The position numbers were made by a program, and so were the translations under genes. The notes under the pieces were generated by a model. That model searched no databases and was not told where the DNA came from. It worked only from the letters and a program-made list of their open reading frames with translations. A stretch of DNA of 14,682 bases from Bacteroidales bacterium UBA1754. GTDB lineage: Bacteria; Bacteroidota; Bacteroidia; Bacteroidales; Paludibacteraceae. Each line of letters opens with the position of its first letter. Position 1 is the first letter of the stretch. Positions 1-6,637 of the stretch are shown one piece after another. The stretch covers positions 1-14,682 of the forward strand of contig DCHK01000053.1 of NCBI GenBank assembly GCA_002315615.1. The letters are read 5' to 3'.

Positions 1-68
1 GTTCTGCCACCGAGAAATTCAACGTCGTAATATGTGTAGTTTTTGGGGGTTGCATTGTACACTTTCAA
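1..68 (-). CDS. Unidentified protein, N-terminal fragment cut by window edge
   Basis: Read on the minus strand, an open frame begins just after the stop codon of the neighbouring membrane-protein gene and runs off the window. In-frame stops (TGA, TAG) lie about 20-25 bases upstream, so the protein must begin close to this point. The only nearby start codons are TTG (66-68) and then GTG (60-62). The start would read MKVYNATPKNYTYYDVEFLG, which has a natural amino-acid mix. The spacing of four bases after the upstream stop suggests an operon with translational coupling. I do not recognise the family from 22 residues. The frame could still be spurious, so confidence is low. Confidence 0.4.
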   Translation of the reverse strand, partial: MKVYNATPKNYTYYDVEFLGGR

Positions 69-72
69 AAAA

Positions 73-462
73 TCACCCTCTCCGTTCCGATACTATCAGC
101 AAGGCTTCGTCTTTGATGTATTGCGGAAGTTTTATATTGCGAAGTTGCAGACTGCACAACCAACCCGCCACATCACTTTCTTTGAGTGTATAAAAAACGT
201 CTTCAATCATTTTTATTTCTGTATCGGTGTAGTCTTCGCCCGAACGAGAAACAAAAACATCAAGTTCTTCGTCGTCGTAATACACAGGTTTGTCTTGAGT
301 AGCGAGAATTCTGTTTTTTTCGCACACAGCGTGCGCACCACAACACTCGCTGTCAATAGGTTTAACGGGCGTTTTTTGAACAGGTTCGTGTCCCGTTTTT
401 TTCAAAAAAAACGCAAATGCACCCAAAAGTGCGACTACTATGATTGATATGATGAAAAGCAT
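73..462 (-). CDS. Small membrane-anchored conserved protein of unknown function with CCGxHxVCEK motif
   Basis: This is a 129-residue protein. Residues 2-20 form one hydrophobic segment (IISIIVVALLGAFAFFL) followed by two lysines and a polar region, so it is probably an N-terminal anchor with most of the protein on one side of the inner membrane. After the linker comes a short motif with Cys40, Cys41, His44 and Cys47, then an acidic YYDDEELD stretch and a conserved-looking C-terminus with LKESDVAGWLCSLQLRNIKLP. I recall similar unnamed proteins in Bacteroidales but no characterised function. The Cys/His cluster might bind a metal or heme, which is inference only. The ATG at 460-462 directly precedes the hydrophobic segment, so the start is secure. 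The gene is divergent from the PorW-like gene. Confidence 0.75.
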   Translation of the reverse strand: MLFIISIIVVALLGAFAFFLKKTGHEPVQKTPVKPIDSECCGAHAVCEKNRILATQDKPVYYDDEELDVFVSRSGEDYTDTEIKMIEDVFYTLKESDVAGWLCSLQLRNIKLPQYIKDEALLIVSERRG

Positions 463-539
463 TTTTGTTTATGTGTAATATGAAATGTGTGATGTGTGAT
501 TAGTTATTTGCTTAAATTCTTTATACTATAATCTCTAAA

Positions 540-619
540 CTGTAATCTCTATGCTATATGCTATATGCTTTTAATTCTCTGCTAATTTACTAATTTCTGC
601 TTCTTTTGTCTTGTTTCTC
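540..619 (-). repeat. Dispersed low-complexity word repeat upstream of minus-strand gene
   Basis: Read on the minus strand this stretch contains AAAAGCATATAGCATATAGC followed by AGAGATTACAG, and further upstream GAGAAACAAGACAAAAGAAG. Nearly the same words recur on the plus strand before porX (AAAAGCATATAGCA and AGAGATTAGAG, 4184-4216) and inside porW (GAGAAACAAGATACAAGAAG, 3448-3467). In each intergenic case the purine-rich strand is the coding strand of the gene that follows. Confidence 0.6.
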
Positions 620-652
620 AATTCTGTTATTCTTGTCAACGCAATATTATCG

Positions 653-660
653 CAAAGTTA
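653..660 (-). promoter_or_regulatory. Possible -7 element for the 129-residue membrane protein
   Basis: On the minus strand this reads TAACTTTG, a match to the Bacteroidota -7 consensus TAnnTTTG. A TTTG lies upstream at 677-680, but the spacer is only 16 bases against the usual 19-21, so the promoter is uncertain. It would give a 5' leader of about 185 bases made mostly of the repeated words described at 540-619. Confidence 0.35.
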
Positions 661-687
661 TCGTTTTTTTATTGTACAAAAAAATAG

Positions 688-695
688 TAAATTTG
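688..695 (+). promoter_or_regulatory. Possible -7 element for the porW-porX-tsaE group
   Basis: TAAATTTG matches TAnnTTTG and sits 29 bases before the TTG start of the PorW-like gene. No clear TTTG is seen at the -33 distance, only a T-run (664-670). Together with the minus-strand element at 653-660 it makes a compact divergent promoter region. Confidence 0.35.
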
Positions 696-724
696 CCACC
701 CAAAACTTTTTTTGAATTTTAATT

Positions 725-3700
725 TTGAAAGCAAAATATCTATATACATCTATTCTTATTGTAGCAGTGCTGTTTTTCGTTGGTTGTTCCACCAAGAAAA
801 ACACGTGGGTTTCGCGTAACTATCACGCACTCAACACAAACTACAATGTCTATTTCAATGGTAACGAAAGTTACAAGCAAGGCATCGAACGCATCAACGA
901 GGGCAACGTGGACGACTATTCTGAAATTTTGAATATGTACGCCATCAGCAAACACGAAAACGCCTCGGCAGGAAAAGGCGATATGGACCGTGCAATGCTG
1001 AAAGCACAAACTGCTATAAAAAAACACTCTATTCGCAAAAAGCCGAAAAAGAATGCTCAAAAGGCACACAATAATCCAGAATACAAAAAATGGCTCACGC
1101 AAGAGGAATTTAATCCCGCTATGTACAAGGCTTGGCTATTGCTCGGAAAATCACAGTTTCACTCAGCCGATTTTTTGGCAGCAGTAGCAACATTTTCGTA
1201 CATCATCAAGCACTTCGATGAGAACGCCGAAGCAGTTGCCGAAGCAAAACTCTGGATGGCACGCAGTTATGCCGAAATGGATTGGCTTTACGAAGCAGAA
1301 GATGTGTTGAACAAAATTGACTCCGAAAATTTCCCAATAAAACAAAGTGGTTTTTGCGCTGCCGTAAATGCCGATTTGTTACTGAAAGAGAAAAGAAACC
1401 AAGAAGCCGTTTCGTATCTGCAATTGGCAATAGAAAACGAACGAAACAAAAAGCAACGCACACGTTTCAAATATATTTTAGCACAAATATATCAAGAAAT
1501 TGGCGACAACGGGAACGCATACAAATTGTACAAAGAAGTGCTGAAAGAAAGCAATTCGTTCGATATGCAGTTCAACGCACAAATTCATCTGACCGAAAAC
1601 TACGTGGGCGACAACAAGGCAGAAATGCTACGCATTTTGAACAAAATGACAAAACCATCGCGCAACGCCGATTATCTCGACCAAATTTATACTGCTATCG
1701 GCAATATTTATTTGGCAGAACCAGATACTGCAAAAGCAATTGAAAATTACAAACTTGCTGCCGAAAAAAGTACACGTGGAGGATATGAAAAAGCGGCTGC
1801 ACTCATTGCTTTGGCAGACATTTACTACGACAAAGAAGACTACAGCACTGCCGAACCATACTACACCGACGCAGTAATGATAATGAACGTACAAAGTGAT
1901 GATTTTGAAAGAGTTAGCAAGCGCTCGGAGACATTAAACAACTTGATTCGCAATTTGTCTGAAGTGGAATTGCAAGATAGTGTACAGAAACTTTCTCGCT
2001 TACCCGAAGCGGAGCAATTGGCACAAATAAAGAAACTGATAGAACAAGTAATTGCCGAAGAAAAAGCAGCAAAAGAAGCCGAAGAAGAAGCCAAACGATT
2101 GGCTGAAAGCACATACGGCGCAGGAAACGCATCTTCTTTTGCATCTACATCAAACATAGCAATGCAAATGAATGGTGGCAACACTTCGTTTTATTTCTAC
2201 AATGTGCAACTTGTTTCGGCAGGAAAAACCGACTTCCAAAAGAAATGGGGAACTCGTAGATTGGAAGACAACTGGCGCCGACAAGTAAAAACTACAATGT
2301 CATACGATTTCTTTGCCGACAACGATGAAGACGAAGAAGACGACGAGGCAGAAGAGGTTGAAGATAGCATCAACAACCATATGCCAGAGTATTATTTGCG
2401 ACAACTTTACAAAACCGACGAACAATTTGCCAAATCTGACGAAAGCATAAAAGAAAGTCTGTACAACGCAGGATTTATCTATGGAGACAAACTCGACAAT
2501 ATGCCGAAAGCAATGGAAATGTTTGACGAATTGGCACGCCGTTTCCCAAATTACGACCGTCTGCCCGAAGCATATTACTTTGCGTACCAATCGAGCAAGA
2601 AGAACGAAAATGCCGAATCTGCCAAAGTCTATCGCGACAAGTTGATAAAAGATTTTCCTGAAAGCAGATATGCAAAAATTCTGTCGCAACCAGACTACGA
2701 GCAAAAACTATTGCAAATGGCTCACGTACAAGATTCTATGTACGAAAAAGCATATTTCGCCTATATGGAAAGCGACTACGACAAGGTGTTTGAGGTGTAT
2801 GACTTTATGGAGAAAAACTATCCAGCCTCAAGTCTGATGCCAAAACTGACATTCTTGAAATCGTTGAGTAAAGCGCGCTCTTCTTCGCAAGAAGATTTCA
2901 CCGCATCGTTGAACCAAATTTTGAAAGACTATCCCGATAGTGATGTTGCTGCAATGTCGAAAGAACTACTCGCTATGTTGGCACAAGGTCGAGAATCTCA
3001 AAACGGCAAGAGTCAAGGCGATTTGCGTGCGTTGCGCGAAGAAGAAATAAGCGAGGAAATGAAGAACGCATCCGAAGAAAAACAATTCACCTACGACCCT
3101 ACAGAGAAATATTTATTCGTGGTGGTTGTACCTACCGAAAGTGCATCTATGGACATCAATAAATGGCAATTTAACATTGCCACATACAATTTCTCGAAAT
3201 TCTTGATAAAGGATTACGACCTTGAGAAACGAAATTACGATGCAACACACGATTTGATGGTGGTGAAATTCTTCGAGAACGAAACTGAAGCATTGTGGTA
3301 TCAAAACGGAATATGCAACGACAATTATTTCGGTAAAAAATTGTCAGAAAACGGCATCAATCACTTTATCATTTCCGAATCTAACTATAAATTGATGTTC
3401 TACCCATTCTCGATGGAAGAATATTTCAAATTCCAGAAGCGAGATACGAGAAACAAGATACAAGAAGCGAGATACGAGAAACAAGATACAAGAAATAAGA
3501 CACAAGAAGCAAAGATTGAGAAACCAGAAAATATTCGAAGCGAACAGGCAGAAGAACAAAAAAATGAAAAAGCGAAAGAGATCGTTGCCGAAGAGAATAA
3601 AGAGGTGAAAGAAGAAAAGCCAACAGAAGTTGCAAAAGCGGAACCCGAAAAGAAAGACACTATTGCTACAATGCCAAAAGTTGTGGAGCAAACAGAAACA

Positions 3701-4153
3701 AAAACAAAAACAGAAACTAAACCTGCAAATCAAAATCGACAAGAATCTTTGTACGTAAAAGAATTGCCACGCTACAAAGGGCTTTACACACTCGACCCAA
3801 ATGCGAAATATTACTTTGCTTTGTACGTAATAAAAGGCGATTTCAACGCTACGAAAATGCAAGAAAACCTCAACACGTACAACAACGCAAACTACTCATT
3901 GATGAACTTACATACAGAATTGCAAGAAACGCCAACAGCAAAAATTATGGTCGTAGGTTTGTTGCCCGATTTGGTTTCGGCACGCGCTTATTTCTTCAAT
4001 ATTGTGAAACAACGCGAAACAATTCTTGCGCCAATGAACGGAACGCAATATCGTACAATTATCATTTCGGAAGACAATTTGGAAATGCTGAAAAGTTCGC
4101 GAAATATTTCGGCATACGTAGAATTCCTTACGGTGAAAAAAGTGCTGAAGTAG
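725..4153 (+). CDS. porW: T9SS lipoprotein PorW/SprE, TPR-rich
   Basis: This 1142-residue protein is a very likely homologue of PorW (Porphyromonas) and SprE (Flavobacterium), outer-membrane-associated lipoproteins needed for type IX secretion and, in gliders, motility. A signal peptide ends in a lipobox (LFFVGC) with Cys21, followed by STKKNTWVSRNYHALNTNYNVYFNGNESY, which is characteristic of the family. TPR-like helix pairs fill about residues 125-420. A charged coiled stretch lies near 415-460 and an acidic run (DEDEEDDEAEEVED) near 535-550. More TPR-like sequence follows to about 770. Two related alpha/beta domains occupy about 795-904 and 1025-1142, joined by a Lys/Glu-rich linker that contains a 28-base tandem repeat. 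The start is TTG, because no ATG in frame precedes the signal peptide. No terminator follows, so it is probably co-transcribed with porX. Confidence 0.86.
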   Translation: MKAKYLYTSILIVAVLFFVGCSTKKNTWVSRNYHALNTNYNVYFNGNESYKQGIERINEGNVDDYSEILNMYAISKHENASAGKGDMDRAMLKAQTAIKKHSIRKKPKKNAQKAHNNPEYKKWLTQEEFNPAMYKAWLLLGKSQFHSADFLAAVATFSYIIKHFDENAEAVAEAKLWMARSYAEMDWLYEAEDVLNKIDSENFPIKQSGFCAAVNADLLLKEKRNQEAVSYLQLAIENERNKKQRTRFKYILAQIYQEIGDNGNAYKLYKEVLKESNSFDMQFNAQIHLTENYVGDNKAEMLRILNKMTKPSRNADYLDQIYTAIGNIYLAEPDTAKAIENYKLAAEKSTRGGYEKAAALIALADIYYDKEDYSTAEPYYTDAVMIMNVQSDDFERVSKRSETLNNLIRNLSEVELQDSVQKLSRLPEAEQLAQIKKLIEQVIAEEKAAKEAEEEAKRLAESTYGAGNASSFASTSNIAMQMNGGNTSFYFYNVQLVSAGKTDFQKKWGTRRLEDNWRRQVKTTMSYDFFADNDEDEEDDEAEEVEDSINNHMPEYYLRQLYKTDEQFAKSDESIKESLYNAGFIYGDKLDNMPKAMEMFDELARRFPNYDRLPEAYYFAYQSSKKNENAESAKVYRDKLIKDFPESRYAKILSQPDYEQKLLQMAHVQDSMYEKAYFAYMESDYDKVFEVYDFMEKNYPASSLMPKLTFLKSLSKARSSSQEDFTASLNQILKDYPDSDVAAMSKELLAMLAQGRESQNGKSQGDLRALREEEISEEMKNASEEKQFTYDPTEKYLFVVVVPTESASMDINKWQFNIATYNFSKFLIKDYDLEKRNYDATHDLMVVKFFENETEALWYQNGICNDNYFGKKLSENGINHFIISESNYKLMFYPFSMEEYFKFQKRDTRNKIQEARYEKQDTRNKTQEAKIEKPENIRSEQAEEQKNEKAKEIVAEENKEVKEEKPTEVAKAEPEKKDTIATMPKVVEQTETKTKTETKPANQNRQESLYVKELPRYKGLYTLDPNAKYYFALYVIKGDFNATKMQENLNTYNNANYSLMNLHTELQETPTAKIMVVGLLPDLVSARAYFFNIVKQRETILAPMNGTQYRTIIISEDNLEMLKSSRNISAYVEFLTVKKVLK
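3435..3511 (+). repeat. Perfect 28-base tandem repeat inside porW, with degenerate third copy
   Basis: Positions 3435-3462 and 3463-3490 are identical 28-base units starting AGAAGCGAGATACGAG. A degenerate partial copy runs to about 3511. Because 28 is not a multiple of three, the two units are read in different frames, giving KRDTRNKIQ then EARYEKQDT. The unit contains the same GAGAAACAAGAtacAAGAAG word as the intergenic region near 599-619 on the opposite strand. It lies in the low-complexity linker between the two C-terminal domains, where length change should be tolerated. Confidence 0.9.
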
Positions 4154-4342
4154 TGAAGAGCATATAGTGAAGAGTGAAAAGTTAAAAGCATATAGCAAAG
4201 AGATTAGAGATTAGAGTTTTCAACAAATAACCATTAAACGGTTAAACATAAGGACATAAGACTTTTGACCAATTATCAATCATTGACCGAAGGGAAGTAA
4301 ATCAACAAATAAGCGAATAAACAATTAAACATCAAACAACAA
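4154..4342 (+). repeat. porW-porX spacer made of repeated purine-rich words
   Basis: The 189-base spacer has no good terminator or promoter. It begins directly after the stop codon with AGTGAAGAGCATATAGTGAA, and positions 4166-4189 are identical over 24 bases to 5926-5949 in the next spacer. AGAGATTAGAGATTAGAG follows (4199-4216), then TTAAAC/GGTTAAAC words and two copies of TTGACC (4264-4269 and 4283-4288). It looks like spacer repeat DNA rather than a regulatory region. Confidence 0.6.
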
Positions 4343-5908
4343 ATGAGCGAATTAGGTAAAATACTTTGGGTTGACGATGAAGTCGACTTGCTACAAGCGC
4401 ACGTAATGTTCCTAAAAGGAAAAGGTTACGAAGTTACACTTATCAACAACGGACAAGACGCCATTGAGGCTTGCAAACAAGAAAATTTTGACATTATTTT
4501 TCTCGACGAAAATATGCCAGGTTTGAGTGGTTTGGAAACTTTGGAACAAATAAAATTCATCAATTCCGCCGTTCCTGTGGTAATGATTACCAAAAGCGAA
4601 GAGGAAAACATTATGGATATGGCCATTGGAAGCAAAATTGCCGACTACTTGATAAAACCCGTCAATCCTAACCAAATTCTGCTTACCATAAAGAAAAACG
4701 TGCATAAACGCGACATTGTGCAAGAGCAAACCACCAACAACTATCGCTCCGACTTTGCCGAAATCGGTATGCAAATTGATACCGCACGCACTTTCGACGA
4801 ATGGAAAGAAATCTATAAAAAACTCGTTTATTGGGAATTGGAACTTACCGACACCGAAAACGAAATGGGCGAAATGTTGGCAATGCAAAAAAGCGAAGCA
4901 AATCGTGGTTGGTCAAAATTCATAAAACAAAACTACGTTTCGTGGATGAACGATACCGAAAATCGTCCAATTTTGAGTACCGACATTTTCAAAAAGAAAA
5001 TTTTTCCATTACTCGATGCTGGCGAAAAAGTTTTTTATATCGTCATCGACAATTTCCGCCTCGACCAATGGAAAATGATTAAGCGTATGCTCACCGACCT
5101 TTACGTTTTCGACGACGAAGACGTTTATTCGAGCATTTTGCCTACCGCTACACAATACTCTCGAAACGCAATATTCTCTGGCCTGTTGCCTTTGCAACTG
5201 AAAAAAATGTTCCCACAATATTGGGTTGAAGAAGAAGGCGAAGACGCAAAAAATCAGTACGAAAAAGAACTTTTGCAAACTCAAATTGAACGATTCCGTA
5301 AGAAATACACCTTTTCATATCATAAAGTAAACGAAGCGCAATACGGAGAAAAACTCACTGCAAATGCTTCGCAACTCGATGCATATCAACTAAATGTAAT
5401 TGTTTACAACTTCGTAGATATGCTCTCTCATATGCGCACCGAGTCGAAAATGATAAAAGAATTGGCAAGCACCGAGGCAGCATATCGCTCACTCACACTT
5501 TCGTGGTTTCAGCACTCAAGTTTCTACGAATTGTTGAAAAATTTGGCACAAAAAGACGTAACAATCGTCATTACCACCGACCACGGAACAGTGAATACCG
5601 AAAACCCAGTGAAAGTTGTCGGTGATAAAGTTTCTACAAATGTTAATTTGCGCTACAAAGTAGGACGAATGCTCTCGTACAACCCGAAAGAAGTGTTTGA
5701 AATTACGCAACCCGACAAAATCGGTTTGTATGCGCCAAACCTCACTTCGACGTACATTTTCGCGATGAACCACGACTTTTTGGTCTATCCAAATAACTAC
5801 AACCATTTTGTAAATTATTACAAAGACACGTTCCAACACGGAGGCGTTTCTATGGAAGAAATGCTAATTCCGCTCGTAACTATGCGACCAAAAAAAGTGA
5901 AAAAGTGA
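4343..5908 (+). CDS. porX: T9SS response regulator PorX (receiver plus PglZ/alkaline-phosphatase domain)
   Basis: This 521-residue protein has an N-terminal receiver domain with acidic pair Asp11/Asp12, phospho-acceptor Asp55 (FLDENMPG), Thr83 and Lys105 (LIKP). A helical linker runs to about 210, then a PglZ-type domain of the alkaline phosphatase superfamily. Likely metal and catalytic positions are visible: Asp236 in VIDNFRLDQW, Thr268/Thr270 in LPTATQYSRN, Asp359 and His363 in VDMLSH, Asp413-His414 in TTDHGT, and His499 in FQHGG. This architecture is that of PorX, the cytoplasmic regulator that works with the sensor PorY and an ECF sigma factor to control T9SS genes; known PorX proteins bind zinc and cleave nucleotides. 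All key residues appear intact. PorY is not in this window. Adjacency to the PorW-like gene supports the assignment. Confidence 0.93.
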   Translation: MSELGKILWVDDEVDLLQAHVMFLKGKGYEVTLINNGQDAIEACKQENFDIIFLDENMPGLSGLETLEQIKFINSAVPVVMITKSEEENIMDMAIGSKIADYLIKPVNPNQILLTIKKNVHKRDIVQEQTTNNYRSDFAEIGMQIDTARTFDEWKEIYKKLVYWELELTDTENEMGEMLAMQKSEANRGWSKFIKQNYVSWMNDTENRPILSTDIFKKKIFPLLDAGEKVFYIVIDNFRLDQWKMIKRMLTDLYVFDDEDVYSSILPTATQYSRNAIFSGLLPLQLKKMFPQYWVEEEGEDAKNQYEKELLQTQIERFRKKYTFSYHKVNEAQYGEKLTANASQLDAYQLNVIVYNFVDMLSHMRTESKMIKELASTEAAYRSLTLSWFQHSSFYELLKNLAQKDVTIVITTDHGTVNTENPVKVVGDKVSTNVNLRYKVGRMLSYNPKEVFEITQPDKIGLYAPNLTSTYIFAMNHDFLVYPNNYNHFVNYYKDTFQHGGVSMEEMLIPLVTMRPKKVKK

Positions 5909-5979
5909 AATAGTTAATAGTTAAAAGTGAAGAGTGAAAAGTTAAAAGCGAAATTTTAAATCTTTTTGCTTTATGCCCT
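5909..5979 (+). repeat. porX-tsaE spacer made of repeated purine-rich words
   Basis: Directly after the porX stop codon come TAGTTAATAGTTAAAAGTGA and related words. Positions 5926-5949 repeat 4166-4189 exactly over 24 bases. The last porX codons (AAAAAAGTGAAAAAGTGA, giving KKVKK and stop) have the same flavour, so the repeat may have reached the coding end. Confidence 0.6.
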
Positions 5980-5997
5980 ATGCTAAATATCAAACTT

Positions 5998-6408
5998 ATG
6001 CAATTCTCATTATCCGAAATAGACAATATAGCACAACTGGTGCTGAAAGAAATGCGAAAAACCAATAGTCGCGTTTATCTTTTCGACGGCGAAATGGGCG
6101 CAGGGAAAACAACGTTCATCAAAGCACTCTGCAACGCAATGGGGACAGACGAAGTGGTGAACAGTCCAACATTTTCCATTGTGAACGAATATCAAACCGC
6201 TCAAGGCGAAACTATTTATCACTTTGATTTCTACCGTGTTAATTCCGCCGAAGAAGCACAAAATTTCGGTTGCGAAGAATATTTTTACAGTGGCAATTTC
6301 TGCTTTGTTGAATGGCCAGACATTGTTTCGCCACTTTTGCCCGACGATTGTCGCACAATTCGCATCACAAAAAACGATGATTTGACAAGAAATTTGGAAA
6401 TATTATAG
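5998..6408 (+). CDS. tsaE: tRNA threonylcarbamoyladenosine biosynthesis ATPase TsaE
   Basis: This is TsaE (YjeE), the P-loop ATPase that works with TsaB and TsaD to make t6A at position 37 of ANN-decoding tRNAs in the cytoplasm. With the ATG at 5998 the protein has 136 residues. The Walker A motif GEMGAGKTT is at about 31-39, followed by SPTFSIVNEY (the usual TsaE switch region), YHFDFYRV and FVEWPD near the C-terminus, all typical. Length is near the family norm. An in-frame ATG at 5980 would add six residues (MLNIKL), but they lie in repeat-like spacer sequence and most TsaE proteins begin near 5998. It is the last gene before a terminator, so it probably shares a transcript with porX. Confidence 0.93.
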   Translation: MQFSLSEIDNIAQLVLKEMRKTNSRVYLFDGEMGAGKTTFIKALCNAMGTDEVVNSPTFSIVNEYQTAQGETIYHFDFYRVNSAEEAQNFGCEEYFYSGNFCFVEWPDIVSPLLPDDCRTIRITKNDDLTRNLEIL

Positions 6409-6430
6409 AAAAGACTATTTCCGCATCATA

Positions 6431-6470
6431 AAAAAATGTCTTGCTCCGCAATAGGAACGAGACATTTTTT
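6431..6470 (+). terminator. Intrinsic terminator after tsaE
   Basis: AAAAAATGTCT pairs with AGACATTTTTT around a partly paired inner part (TGCTCC against GGAACG, one mismatch). The A-run and T-run make it usable on both strands. It sits 23 bases after the tsaE stop codon and closes the porW-porX-tsaE group. Confidence 0.85.
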
Positions 6471-6551
6471 CGTTCAATTCGTGCAAAAACGGATATTCAA
6501 CACTTTCAACGAATTTATTTTTCATTTTGCAAAAACAAAAATCGTGCCATT

Positions 6552-6583
6552 TTTGCGAATTTGGCAACGAAACACTATCTTTG
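6552..6583 (+). promoter_or_regulatory. secDF promoter
   Basis: TTTG (6552-6555), a 20-base spacer and TATCTTTG (6576-6583) match the Bacteroidota primary sigma-factor consensus. The start codon of secDF follows 54 bases later after a very A-rich leader, as is common in this phylum. The element lies downstream of the tsaE terminator, so secDF is its own transcription unit. Confidence 0.75.
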
Positions 6584-6637
6584 CGTGTTATTTGCGAAAA
6601 TATATAAAAATTAAAATAATTAAAATCTTAAACAAAA

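Noticed and set aside
43..447. Plus-strand open frame at the left edge
   Set aside because: It is antisense to the 129-residue membrane protein, whose start, anchor and motif are convincing; the plus-strand product looks random.
3435..3511. CRISPR-like direct repeats
   Set aside because: The units are directly adjacent without spacers, there are only two full copies, and they lie in frame-open coding sequence of porW/sprE.
3344..3862. Minus-strand open frame within porW/sprE with many Phe/Cys/Leu
   Set aside because: It is the complement of the Lys/Glu-rich linker; the composition is a by-product of the AAG/GAA codons.
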